Below, in pieces: positions 8,867 through 17,377 of a stretch of DNA of 64,000 bases. The notes below the pieces were generated by a model. That model was not told the origin of the DNA and made no database searches. It saw only the letters and a list, made by a program, of their open reading frames with translations. This stretch comes from Nocardia brasiliensis NBRC 14402 (GTDB taxonomy: Bacteria > Actinomycetota > Actinomycetes > Mycobacteriales > Mycobacteriaceae): NCBI RefSeq assembly GCF_000308475.2, contig NZ_BAFT02000104.1, forward strand, positions 1 through 64,000, read 5' to 3'. The position numbers and the translations under genes are program-made. How positions within the stretch are numbered: the stretch's first letter is position 1; each line of letters begins with the position of its first letter.

Positions 8867-8911
8867 CCGAGACCGCTCCGGAAAGCGGATCCTGAACGAG
8901 CGCAGAGCGTT

Positions 8912-10264
8912 TCACCGAACCAGTGCGATGTTGCTCATATGTCGCAACACCCGTCCCAGCACCGCGGGAGCGAGGAGCGTGTCCGGGGTTGCGGTCAGTT
9001 GGAGCACGCTGACGACGGCCGCTGCCACCAGGTCGTCGGTCGCGGCCGCCCGCGCCATGCGTGCGATATAACGGTCGAGCACTCTGCTCTCGAGGGTCGG
9101 TGCGACACCCGACGCCGGGAACCGCGAATCCATCCTGGTCGCGAATGTCCAAGCGGCCTCGACGGGGTCGGCGACCGCGCGAAAGAACTGCTGTGCCAGA
9201 TCGTTCGGGCCCGCTTCGAGTAGCTCACGCAGGATCACGGCCGACCTGGCGGCCATCGACATGCCTTGCCCGTGCACCGGATTGAAGCTGCACACCGCGT
9301 CGCCGAGGACCAGATATCCGGCCGGGAACTCGTCGAGTTCTTCGTAGTGGCGGCGGACACTGGCCGGGTAACGCATCTTGACCGGATCGCTGATACGCGT
9401 CGCGGTGCGCAGGAAGTCCGCGAAATCGTCGGTGGGCAGCGACTGCGCGAAAGCCAGGAGGGCGTCGTCGTCCAGCGGCGGTTGTGCGCCGAAGAGGCCG
9501 CCGATGGTGAAGATGAATTCGTCGTTCTCCTGGGCGAGCAGGAACACGCCGCGTGGTGACCCGGGAAACGGGCTGACAATGGTGCCGGGCCGGCCGTTCA
9601 AGTGCTGTGGCTCGCGTCGGTACGAGCGTGTCACATAGGTCGTGTCGACGGTCATCTTGGATTCCCGCGGCGGCTGGAAGCCGAGCTCCGCCAACCAGAT
9701 GGCGGACCGACCGCCCCGGCCGCTCGCGTCCACCACGAGATCGGCCGGCAGCAGGGTGGGCGTGCCGCCGCGTGCCTGCGATGCCAGCAGCACACCGGTC
9801 ACGCGGCGTCGGTCCGTCGTCGTGACCGGATTCAGCACGGCACAGTTGTCCACGAACGTGACGTTCGGCAGGACGGCAACCCGGTCGCGCACGATCGATT
9901 CGAGCAGGGCACGGCTCGACACCACACCACGTCCACGTTGCGGTGGCGCCTGGATGCGGTGTCCGTCGAGGTACCAGTGGACACCGGACCAGAACGGAAC
10001 GGCGCCGGCGCGCACCATATCGTCGCCGAAGCCGGGAAACAGGTGCTCGAGGGCGATCGCGCCGCCGGCGAGCAGGGAATGGACGTGCTTGTCCTGCGGC
10101 ACGGCCCGCCGGTGCCCGGCACCGGCTGGGAGCACATCCCGCTCTACGACCGTGACTTCCGCGAAGGTGTCCGAAAGTGCCTGCGCGGCAGCCAGTCCGG
10201 CGATGCTCGCGCCGATCACCACGGCGCGGTCGGTGTTTTCGATCGTTGCTGTCGCACTGCTCAT
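8912..10264 (-). CDS. FAD-dependent oxidoreductase / monooxygenase, geranylgeranyl-reductase-like
   Basis: A 450-residue flavoprotein. The ATG at 10264 begins 13 residues before the FAD-binding loop (AVVIGASIAGLAAAQAL); upstream in-frame codons read as non-coding leader, so the longer frame is not used. A DASGRGGRS motif lies mid-protein, and GDAVCSFNPVHGQGMSMAA near residue 340 is the second FAD motif, with Val-Cys in place of the usual Ala-His. That variant is common in actinobacterial proteins of unknown substrate related to squalene or halogenase-like monooxygenases. The gene stands alone and is divergent from the protein kinase across a 395-bp gap. The reaction is uncertain. Confidence 0.85.
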   Translation of the reverse strand: MSSATATIENTDRAVVIGASIAGLAAAQALSDTFAEVTVVERDVLPAGAGHRRAVPQDKHVHSLLAGGAIALEHLFPGFGDDMVRAGAVPFWSGVHWYLDGHRIQAPPQRGRGVVSSRALLESIVRDRVAVLPNVTFVDNCAVLNPVTTTDRRRVTGVLLASQARGGTPTLLPADLVVDASGRGGRSAIWLAELGFQPPRESKMTVDTTYVTRSYRREPQHLNGRPGTIVSPFPGSPRGVFLLAQENDEFIFTIGGLFGAQPPLDDDALLAFAQSLPTDDFADFLRTATRISDPVKMRYPASVRRHYEELDEFPAGYLVLGDAVCSFNPVHGQGMSMAARSAVILRELLEAGPNDLAQQFFRAVADPVEAAWTFATRMDSRFPASGVAPTLESRVLDRYIARMARAAATDDLVAAAVVSVLQLTATPDTLLAPAVLGRVLRHMSNIALVR

Positions 10265-10659
10265 TCGAGCTGGTTTCCGTTCCGTTCGTCTCGGCGGCCA
10301 GCAGCCTGTCGATAAGGGCGTCTGGCGTGACGCCGGGGTCTCGTGTGCCGGGGGATGGCCGCACGAAACCCGCTGGTCGTAGGCAACGGTATTGCGGGAC
10401 AAGGGGTTCGGGGCCGGGCCGAGCGGCTGAATGAGTCATCCGATCGGCCGGAACATCCCGGCGGGTGGTGCGCGTGCCACTGATGCGGCCGGGTGCCGGA
10501 GGTGTCCGGACGGGGTGGGGGATGGACCGGTGGGTTGATGCGTGCGGCGGGCACCGGTGCCCGGTGGGCTCCGCGGCGACATGGCGTCGGCTAGATTCTC
10601 TCCGGGGTCGTGGCACGGATTCGGGTGCCCGGTCCGTCAGGTGTCCGGGGAGGAACGTC
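10265..10659. other. Intergenic control region between FAD monooxygenase and protein kinase
   Basis: A 395-bp gap between divergent genes. Open frames here are extensions of the two flanking genes without codon bias or recognisable domains. The kinase ribosome binding site (GGGGAGGA) is at its right end. I find no convincing promoter or operator in it. Confidence 0.4.
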
Positions 10660-12075
10660 GTGGTTTTGCAGCCGGGAACTCGGTTCGCCGGGTTCACCAT
10701 CGAGCGGGTGCTCGGTGCGGGCGGAATGGGCACCGTGTATCTGGCCCGGCACCCGCGGATGCCGCGGCGGGTGGCGCTGAAGGTGCTCACCGACAGTCTC
10801 CACGCCGACCGGAAGACGCGCTCGGCCTTCGATCGGGAGGCGCGCCTGGCCGCGGGGCTGGAGCACCCCAACATCGTCTCGGTCTACGACCGCAGTGCCG
10901 CCGACGATCCGGCGCTGTGGCTGGCGATGCGCTACATCGACGGCGGCGACGCGGCGGGCCTGCTCGGCGGTCATCCGGACGGGCTCGCGCCGGAGCGAGT
11001 CGTGCGGTTGCTCACCGACGCCGCGCACGCGCTGGACTACGCGCACGCACAAGGGGTCCTGCACCGCGACGTGAAGCCGGCCAACCTGCTCATCGAGCAC
11101 GACGCCCGGCACGGGGAACGGGCGGTGCTCACCGATTTCGGGATCGCACGCACGCTCGACGACACGGTGACGTTGTCCGGCATCGCCGCCACCTTCGCGT
11201 ACGCGGCGCCGGAACGTTTCAGTGACGCGGTCGCCGATCATCGCGCCGACGTGTATTCGCTGGGTTGCACCCTCTTTCAGCTGTTGACCGGACAGCATCC
11301 GTTCCCGCGCAAGGACCAGGCGGCCGTGATCGGCGCGCACCTGGCCGCCCCACCGCCCACCCCGCGCGAGCGCCGGCCCGAACTTCCCGCCGCTCTCGAC
11401 ACCGTCATCGCCACGGCCATGGCGAAGTCCCCTCGGGACCGCTACGACAGCTGCACCGCTCTCGCCGAAGCAACCGCCCAAGCCCTCGCCCCGACCTCGC
11501 AGCCCGTGGAAACCCCACGGCCGGGGCCTTTTTCCGGCAGCGCTCGCCACGAACCGGCACCGGCAACCTTCGTGTCCGGCTCGAATGCGGTCCCTCTCGC
11601 AGCGGGCGACGGCGCGCAGGTTACGCGCCCCGCGAACGCGGAGCCGCGAACCGGCGACAACGGATCGGCTCGATCGACCCCGACGGTCGCCAACCGCTTC
11701 GGCGGGGCGGCCGCCGATGACGGCCTGGCTCGGACTACCCCGACCGTGATCGGAAACGCGGCGGTGGCGCCTCCGCTGGACGGAACCGATGCGCTGGTGG
11801 CGGAGCCCGTCGATCACGGTGCCGCAGCGTCGGTTTCACCCGACCGCGATGGTGCGGCGCGGTCGGCACCGACTGTTGCCAATGGCGCCGCCCAGGTGGT
11901 ATCCGCGCCGAGCGGTGAGGTGGTGACGTCTGTTCGGCATGGGGCCGGTCGAGCGGCAGCGGCTCAGCTGCCGGAGGGGACACGCTCCGCGACGCCCGGA
12001 GGTGCGAAATCCCTGTCGGGGGAGCGGGGTTCGGGGAAGCGGCGGCGGATCGCGGTGGGGCCGGGGTGCTGGTGA
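10660..12075 (+). CDS. PknB-type serine/threonine protein kinase, catalytic and linker part (apparent C-terminal frameshift)
   Basis: A eukaryotic-like kinase. The GTG at 10660 follows GGGGAGGA by 5 nt and directly precedes the kinase fold. All catalytic elements are present: glycine loop GAGGMGTVY, Lys41 in VALKVL, HRD at 135-137 (HRDVKPANLL), DFG at 159-161, and an APE motif (AAPERFS). A long Pro/Ala/Thr-rich juxtamembrane linker follows from about residue 280. The frame then ends just after a basic GKRRRIAVG stop-transfer-like run, without the membrane helix expected next. That helix begins in another frame at about 12060, so one G appears to be missing from the GGGG run at 12057-12060. 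The kinase domain itself is intact. Confidence 0.85.
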   Translation: MVLQPGTRFAGFTIERVLGAGGMGTVYLARHPRMPRRVALKVLTDSLHADRKTRSAFDREARLAAGLEHPNIVSVYDRSAADDPALWLAMRYIDGGDAAGLLGGHPDGLAPERVVRLLTDAAHALDYAHAQGVLHRDVKPANLLIEHDARHGERAVLTDFGIARTLDDTVTLSGIAATFAYAAPERFSDAVADHRADVYSLGCTLFQLLTGQHPFPRKDQAAVIGAHLAAPPPTPRERRPELPAALDTVIATAMAKSPRDRYDSCTALAEATAQALAPTSQPVETPRPGPFSGSARHEPAPATFVSGSNAVPLAAGDGAQVTRPANAEPRTGDNGSARSTPTVANRFGGAAADDGLARTTPTVIGNAAVAPPLDGTDALVAEPVDHGAAASVSPDRDGAARSAPTVANGAAQVVSAPSGEVVTSVRHGAGRAAAAQLPEGTRSATPGGAKSLSGERGSGKRRRIAVGPGCW

Positions 12076-12413
12076 CCGGGGTGGGCGTGGTCGTCGGGGC
12101 GGTGTTCGCGGTGCGCGGCGACGACGCCTCACCTGGACAGGGGGCGACGACCTCTGTTGTGCGGCAACAGGCTACGTCGAACCCGCCCACTCCGGCAACA
12201 ACGCTCACACCGACTACCGTCGCTGTGACATCGGCACCGTTGCCCGCGGATGCCCCGCCGCCGGACGATGTCGCGCCGTCCGGCGACACTCTGTCACCCG
12301 CGCAACCGGCGCCGCCGGTGCTGGCGCCGCCGGTCCAGCAGCGGCCGCAGCCGCAGCAACAGCAGGCGCCGCCGGTGGTGCCGCAGACCCGAGTTCACCA
12401 GTGGCCCGGGTGA
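12066..12413 (+). CDS. Membrane helix and Pro-rich extracellular tail of the protein kinase, displaced by frameshift
   Basis: About 115 residues in a different frame, overlapping the end of the kinase frame by 10 bp. The segment begins with a hydrophobic helix (VLVTGVGVVVGAVFAV) directly after the basic residues that end the kinase frame, then a Thr/Pro/Gln-rich tail with no PASTA or other sensor domain. Restoring one G near 12058 joins the two into one normal kinase-TM-extracellular protein of about 583 residues. It could be translated separately from the GTG at 12066, but there is no good ribosome binding site. I take it as part of the kinase gene. The stop codon sits in a terminator hairpin. 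Confidence 0.6.
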   Translation: MLVTGVGVVVGAVFAVRGDDASPGQGATTSVVRQQATSNPPTPATTLTPTTVAVTSAPLPADAPPPDDVAPSGDTLSPAQPAPPVLAPPVQQRPQPQQQQAPPVVPQTRVHQWPG

Positions 12414-12420
12414 ACTCGGG
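12388..12420. terminator. Bidirectional hairpin terminator
   Basis: Perfect 12-bp inverted repeat (12388-12399 and 12409-12420) with a 9-nt loop between the convergent kinase and DUF4189 genes. The kinase-tail stop codon (12411-12413) lies inside the right arm. Confidence 0.65.
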
Positions 12421-12426
12421 GCGGCG

Positions 12427-12861
12427 TCAGCCCGCGTTCGAGGTGCAGATGGTGTCGAGAATGAAGGCGGGTTTCACGATTTCCAGCAACGGCGTGCCGA
12501 CGTTCGGGCCGGCGAGCCGTAGCGCGTTACCCTCCGCCTCGGCCGCCGTGCGGCCCGTGCCCGCGAAGTACATGGGCGAGGTGCCGAGCGGGGTGCGCCC
12601 GTCGACTTCGGCGACCGCGCCGCATTCGTTGTGGATCCGGGCCACGATGTGGCACACCCCGTCACCGCAGGCCGCCAGGGCCGCCTGGTCCGCCTCGAAT
12701 TGGGTCGGATAGTCGGTGGCCTCACCGACTTTCATGGGTGCGACGGCGATGGATCCGTACAGATCTCCGGCCGCGGTAGCGGTGCCCGCACCGCTGCCGA
12801 GGATGGCCCAGGTGACGGCGGACACGGCCATGACCGCGGCGAATTTGCTCGAGACCGTCAT
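12427..12861 (-). CDS. Secreted DUF4189 protein
   Basis: A 144-residue exported protein. Residues 1 to about 31 form a Sec signal peptide: short basic start, hydrophobic core, and ATAAGDLYG at the likely cleavage site. The mature part is a DUF4189 domain: GSIAVAP, then the conserved Ala-rich helix and two cysteine pairs (ALAACGDGVCHI and NECG), ending in CTSNAG. Family function is unknown; the cysteines probably form disulfides outside the cell. It lies 10 bp downstream of a paralogue in the same orientation with an identical C-terminal hexapeptide, so the pair arose by duplication and is probably co-transcribed. Confidence 0.85.
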   Translation of the reverse strand: MTVSSKFAAVMAVSAVTWAILGSGAGTATAAGDLYGSIAVAPMKVGEATDYPTQFEADQAALAACGDGVCHIVARIHNECGAVAEVDGRTPLGTSPMYFAGTGRTAAEAEGNALRLAGPNVGTPLLEIVKPAFILDTICTSNAG

Positions 12862-12871
12862 GCGCTCGCCC

Positions 12872-13321
12872 TCATCCCGCGTTCGACGTACAGACGGTGG
12901 CCCGGATGAACGGGTCCAGGTGCATCGAACTACCCAGGGCCAGGCCCATCATGGTGCCGAACGGGGTATGGGGCACCTGCGCGAGGGCCATGCGCTCGGC
13001 ATCGGCGGCCGTCGCGCCCGTGCCGTAGTAAAACGTGGTCACCGGCCCCCACAGCCCGCGTGAATCGAATTGGGCCGCAGCGCCGCAACTGTTCTTGATC
13101 TGCAATTTGATCGTGCAGTACGCGACACCGCAGGCGTCCTTGGCGGCCTGGTCCGCGGCCGCCTGGGTCGGATAGTCGGTGACGTAGCCGATCTGATGTG
13201 TGCCGACGGCGATCGCGCCGTAGAGATTTCCCGCCGCGTGCGCGGGCCCGGCCGCGGCGCCGGCGATCGCGCCAGCCATCGGAATCACCATGGCCAGCGC
13301 GGATTTTCGTATCGAAGACAT
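12872..13321 (-). CDS. Secreted DUF4189 protein (paralogue of the downstream gene)
   Basis: A 149-residue exported protein starting at the ATG at 13321. An N-terminal basic-hydrophobic signal peptide ends near AGPAHAAGNLYG. The DUF4189 domain follows, with GAIAVGTHQIG, the Ala-rich helix (AAADQAAKDACG), the AYCTIKLQIKNSCGAAAQ cysteine block, and a terminal CTSNAG shared with its neighbour. Compared with that neighbour it has an extra WGPVTTFYYGTG aromatic stretch and a different C-terminal loop. Probably the first gene of a two-gene operon. No enzymatic residues are evident and the function is unknown. Confidence 0.85.
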   Translation of the reverse strand: MSSIRKSALAMVIPMAGAIAGAAAGPAHAAGNLYGAIAVGTHQIGYVTDYPTQAAADQAAKDACGVAYCTIKLQIKNSCGAAAQFDSRGLWGPVTTFYYGTGATAADAERMALAQVPHTPFGTMMGLALGSSMHLDPFIRATVCTSNAG

Positions 13322-13403
13322 GCAAACAACCCCCGAGGTCGGACAGCAAGTACCGAGCGATCATTGCGGTAATCGCGCCGACTGTCCAGCCCGAGCGCGT
13401 GCA

Positions 13404-13440
13404 TCGAATCGCAGGCCCCGCACCGGAGCCTGCGATTCGA
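13404..13440 (-). terminator. Hairpin terminator downstream of the carboxylase gene
   Basis: Perfect 13-bp inverted repeat (13404-13416 and 13428-13440) with an 11-nt loop, starting 7 nt beyond the stop codon of the acyl-CoA carboxylase gene on the minus strand. Confidence 0.7.
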
Positions 13441-13446
13441 CCGGTG

Positions 13447-15000
13447 TCACATCGGATACACGGCGTGCTTGCGAGGGTTGAATTCCGGCTTGACCGTGGG
13501 CTTTTCGCGCAACAGGCGCAGTGCGTGCCGGATTTCCAGGCGGGTGCGGGAAGGTTCGATGACGGCGTCGATGTACCCGCGTTCGGCGGCGATCCACGGT
13601 GTCGCGATCGTCTCGTTGTAGTGGTTGACCATGAATTCGCGCGCGGCGGCCCGCTGTTCTTCCGGCACCGCCGCCAGTTGCCGCTTGCCGATGAGATCGA
13701 CCGCGCTCTCCGCGCCGATCACGGCGATCCGGGCCGTCGGCCAGGCGAAGCTGATATCGGCGCCCACCTGCCGGGCCGCCATCATGCCGTAGGCCCCGCC
13801 GTAGGACTTGCGCACCACGAGATTGATGATCGGCACCGTGGCCTCGATGATCGCGCGCGGGACGCGTCCGCCGCGGATGATCACGCCGTTGGCCTCCTGT
13901 TCGAGGCCGGGCAGCACGCCGGGAGTGTCGACGACGAACACCAGCGGAATGTTGAACGCGTCGCACAGCCGGATGAAGTAGGTCGACTTGTCCGAGCAGG
14001 CGGCATCGATCGAACCACCCAGTACCAGAGGCTGATTGGCGATCACGCCGACCGGCACGCCGTCGACCCGGGCGAAGCCGGTGATCAGGTTCGGCGCGAA
14101 CGCCGCACGGATCTCGTGGAATTCGCCGTCGTCGAAGATCCGCAGCAGGATCTCGTGCATGTCGTACCCGGTCCGGTCGGAGTCGGGGATGATCGTGTCG
14201 AGTTCCCGGTCGGTGGCGGTGATCTCGGGCTCCAGGCCGGGATTCACGATCAGCGGCTGTTCGAGGCAACTCGTCGGCATATAGCTCAGGTACTGCCGGG
14301 CCCACTCGTAGGCCTGCTCTTCGGTTTCGGTCACGTGATGCAGGGTGCCGCGTTCGGCCTGCACCTTCGCCCCGCCGAGCGCTTCGGCGGTGATGTCCTC
14401 GCCGTTGACGGCTTTGATCACCTCCGGGCCGGTGACGAACATGTAGGAATCCTGGGTGCCGATCAGTACGTCGGTGTTGATCGGCCCGTACACCGAGCCT
14501 GCCGCGCACTTGCCGAGGATGATCGAGACCTGCGGGACATAGCCGGACAGTTTCTCCAGCACCCGGGAGATGTCGCCGAACGAGGCGATCGAGCCCACCG
14601 CGTCCTGGATCCGCGCGCCGCCGGAGTCGTTGATGGTCACCACCGGGCAGGCGTTGTCGAACGCGAACTGCAACGCACGCATGAACTTTCGCGCGGAGGT
14701 GATGCCGACCGAGCCGCCGTATACGGTCTGGTCGTGCGCGATCACCACCACCGGCCGCCCGCCGATCAACCCCCGTCCGGTGACCAATCCGTCGCCGTAG
14801 AGCGCGTCCTTCTGATCGGGTTGCCGAGCCAAGGCGCTGGTCTCGATGAACGTTCCGGGGTCGAGCAGCATGTGCACTCGCTGCCGGACGCTGGGAATAC
14901 TTTTCTTCTCCCGCTTGGCGATACCGGCCTCGCCCGCCGGCTCCGCAGCGATCGCCAGGATCTTGACCAACTCATCCAGCTTCGCCTGGGTATCCACCAC
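13447..15000 (-). CDS. Acyl-CoA carboxylase carboxyltransferase (beta) subunit, AccD/PccB type
   Basis: The biotin-dependent carboxyltransferase subunit that moves CO2 from carboxybiotin to acetyl-, propionyl- or a longer acyl-CoA in the cytoplasm, making malonyl-, methylmalonyl- or similar CoA. The N-half shows VYGGSVG and the DSGGARIQ oxyanion-hole motif with GKCAAGSVYGP. The C-half shows FVVDTPGVLPG and KSYGGAYGMMA. Length, about 517 residues, is normal. The frame is open to a TTG at 15024, but an AGGAAGG sequence at 15012-15018 and family N-termini favour the GTG at 15000. No alpha (biotin carboxylase) subunit is adjacent, so it must pair with one encoded elsewhere. Divergent from ligA. 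Confidence 0.9.
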   Translation of the reverse strand: MVDTQAKLDELVKILAIAAEPAGEAGIAKREKKSIPSVRQRVHMLLDPGTFIETSALARQPDQKDALYGDGLVTGRGLIGGRPVVVIAHDQTVYGGSVGITSARKFMRALQFAFDNACPVVTINDSGGARIQDAVGSIASFGDISRVLEKLSGYVPQVSIILGKCAAGSVYGPINTDVLIGTQDSYMFVTGPEVIKAVNGEDITAEALGGAKVQAERGTLHHVTETEEQAYEWARQYLSYMPTSCLEQPLIVNPGLEPEITATDRELDTIIPDSDRTGYDMHEILLRIFDDGEFHEIRAAFAPNLITGFARVDGVPVGVIANQPLVLGGSIDAACSDKSTYFIRLCDAFNIPLVFVVDTPGVLPGLEQEANGVIIRGGRVPRAIIEATVPIINLVVRKSYGGAYGMMAARQVGADISFAWPTARIAVIGAESAVDLIGKRQLAAVPEEQRAAAREFMVNHYNETIATPWIAAERGYIDAVIEPSRTRLEIRHALRLLREKPTVKPEFNPRKHAVYPM

Positions 15001-15185
15001 GCTCGCCGCCACCTTCCTCACCAACTGTCGTGCTGTCGTGCAGACGCGACGTTAAGCGGTGTGGACACCGGCACGGACCATCGGCCCCCATATGCGGGAC
15101 AGGTCACAGTCGCGACCCGATTCCTATGGCCTCGCGAACAGTCGGAACGCGGTGTTGTCGGTGGTTATGGGTAGCGTCTGGTGCT

Positions 15186-17177
15186 GTGGAAACTGGGGAA
15201 CGTATCCAAGAGCTCGCGGACCGCATCGTGGCGCTGCGCGACGCTTATTACCAAGGCGCGCCGCTGGTCGCGGATGCCGACTACGACGCGATCGAGGACG
15301 AGTTGCGGGCGCTGCTCGAGGCGCACCCCGACCTGGCTCCCGATCCGAACCCGCTGGAGCAGGTCGGCGCACCCGCGGTGCTGCACGCCCCGATCCGGCA
15401 TGCGCGGCCGATGCTCTCACTGGAGAAGGCGACCAAACCCGAACAGGTCGCGGCGTTCTTCAACCGGTTCCCCGGCCAAGCGGTGGTGGTGATGCCGAAG
15501 CTCGACGGGTTGTCCCTGTCGCTGGTCTATACGGACGGGCGGCTGCAGCGTGCCGTGACCCGCGGCGACGGCACCACCGGTGACGACGTGACGATGCTGG
15601 TGCGCGCGCTGGTCGACGGCGTGCCCGAGCGGATCGAGGTGCCCGGGCGGGTGGAGGTGCGTGGCGAGGCGGTGATGCTGCGCTCGACCTTCCTCGCCTA
15701 CAACACGGCCCATCCGGACAAGCCACTGATCAATCCGCGCAACGCGGCGGCGGGCACGCTGCGGGCCAAGGATCCGGCCACCGTCGCCGAACGACGCTTG
15801 CAATTCTTCGGATTCGATCTGGACACCTCCGAGGGCGGCGCCGCGGACGATCTGGGGGAGGGCCTGCGCGCGCTGGGCGTCGCCGGAGCGCAGATGCGCC
15901 TGTGCGCCGACGCCGAGCAGGCGCAGGCCGCGATCACCGCGATCGAACAGGGCCGCAACGAACTGGACTACGACCTCGACGGCGCGGTGCTGCGACTGGC
16001 CGATCGCGAGGCCTACGCGGCGGCCGGTACCCGGTCCAACTCGCCGCGCGGCGCGCTGGCGTTCAAGTTCGCCGCGGAGGAGAAGACCACGTTGCTGCGC
16101 GAGGTGATCTGGGACGTCGGCAAGACGGGCAAGATCGTCCCGGTCGCGTGGCTGGAGCCGGTGTTCGTCGGCGGCACCACGGTCACCAAGGCCACGCTGG
16201 CCAACCAGGAGGTGATCCGGGCCCGCGACATCAAGGTCGGCGACACCGTGCTGGTGCGGCGCGCCGGCGATGTGATCCCGTTCGTCGCGGGCGTGCTCGA
16301 CGCCGCGGCACGCACGGGCGAGGAGCTCGAGATCGTGCCGCCCACCCGCTGCCCGTCCTGCGGGCAGCCGGTGACCGAGCAGGGCAACAGCCGGGAGTTG
16401 TTCTGCACCAACGTTTCCTGTCCGGCACAGACGGTGCGCAGGCTGATCCACTGGGCCTCGCGGGCGGCTGCCGACATCGACGCGATCGGGCAGGTGTGGA
16501 TCGAGCGTCTCGCCGAGGCGGGCATGCTGGAGAATCCGTCGGATTTCTACACCCTCACCAAGGAGCGGCTGCTCGAATTCGATCGCGTCGGCGAGGTCTC
16601 GGCCCAGCGCATGATCGACTCGATCGAGACCAGCAGACAGGTCGGCCTGCGCCGTGCGCTCATCGGGCTGGCCATCCCGATGGCGTCCGACGGCACCGCC
16701 GCGCGGTTGGCGCGCGCGGGATTCGGTTCGCTGGAAGAGGTGGCCGACGCGGGCGAGGAACGCCTCGTCGCGGTGGAGGACATCGGGCCGAAGGTCGCCG
16801 CGTCGCTGGTCGCGCACCTGACCCGGCTGCGGCCCGAACTGGAGCGGTTGCGCGCGGCGGGCGTCTCCCTGGACGTGCGCGCCGAGGACCTGCCGCCGGT
16901 GATCGCGGCGGGCGCACCGCTGGCGGGCAAGACCGTGGTGATCACCGGCGCGATCAGCGACCCGCGCTCGGGGGAGAAGGTCGCCCGGCCGACGTTCCAA
17001 CGCCTATGTGAACAGGCGGGCGCGACGGCGGCCTCCTCGGTCTCGGCGAACACGGACCTGCTGATCACGGGGGCCGGCGTGGGCGACAGCAAACTGACCA
17101 AGGCGGAGAAGCTCGGGGTCGAGGTGGTCGATCAGGGGAAGATTTGGACCCTGCTGATCGACGCCAAGATCGTCTGA
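15186..17177 (+). CDS. ligA: NAD-dependent DNA ligase (divergent LigA)
   Basis: A 663-residue ligase joining 3'-OH and 5'-phosphate DNA ends using NAD+. The chosen GTG at 15186 gives the usual Ia domain (ADYDAIEDEL). The adenylation site is Lys105 (MPKLDGLSLS), with HARPMLSLEKA upstream and RGDGTTGDD downstream. The OB fold, a four-cysteine zinc finger (CPSCG and CTNVSCPAQ), helix-hairpin-helix repeats and a C-terminal BRCT domain (KTVVITGAI) follow. Several usually invariant stretches differ: GDDVTMLVRALVDG replaces the common GEDVTxNxRTI, and the N-terminal YYxxD region is short. This suggests a second, paralogous ligase rather than the essential housekeeping copy, but that needs the rest of the genome. 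A hairpin follows the stop. Confidence 0.9.
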   Translation: METGERIQELADRIVALRDAYYQGAPLVADADYDAIEDELRALLEAHPDLAPDPNPLEQVGAPAVLHAPIRHARPMLSLEKATKPEQVAAFFNRFPGQAVVVMPKLDGLSLSLVYTDGRLQRAVTRGDGTTGDDVTMLVRALVDGVPERIEVPGRVEVRGEAVMLRSTFLAYNTAHPDKPLINPRNAAAGTLRAKDPATVAERRLQFFGFDLDTSEGGAADDLGEGLRALGVAGAQMRLCADAEQAQAAITAIEQGRNELDYDLDGAVLRLADREAYAAAGTRSNSPRGALAFKFAAEEKTTLLREVIWDVGKTGKIVPVAWLEPVFVGGTTVTKATLANQEVIRARDIKVGDTVLVRRAGDVIPFVAGVLDAAARTGEELEIVPPTRCPSCGQPVTEQGNSRELFCTNVSCPAQTVRRLIHWASRAAADIDAIGQVWIERLAEAGMLENPSDFYTLTKERLLEFDRVGEVSAQRMIDSIETSRQVGLRRALIGLAIPMASDGTAARLARAGFGSLEEVADAGEERLVAVEDIGPKVAASLVAHLTRLRPELERLRAAGVSLDVRAEDLPPVIAAGAPLAGKTVVITGAISDPRSGEKVARPTFQRLCEQAGATAASSVSANTDLLITGAGVGDSKLTKAEKLGVEVVDQGKIWTLLIDAKIV

Positions 17178-17180
17178 CGC

Positions 17181-17207
17181 CGCGCCCGGCGGCGGTCCCC
17201 GGGCGCG
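17181..17207 (+). terminator. Hairpin terminator downstream of ligA
   Basis: Perfect 9-bp GC-rich inverted repeat (17181-17189 and 17199-17207) with a 9-nt loop, beginning 4 nt after the ligA stop codon. Confidence 0.55.
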
Positions 17208-17377
17208 AATGTTCCATCCATCCGGGGTCGTGCTACCCGGCCCGTCGAGCCGAGCTCATTGGCGCCGGTCGGCAGCTTCATCTCCAATGGGCACGCGCGG
17301 TTACCGGTCGCCCTCGGCTCCGCAGCGATCCGGTTCATCGGCTCGGATAGTGTTGTGACGCATTCGGATTGAGCGCG

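Noticed and set aside
13198..15174. A 658-residue plus-strand frame opposite the carboxylase gene
   Set aside because: Antisense shadow: His/Asp/Arg-rich with no motifs, while the minus-strand frame has all carboxyltransferase motifs.
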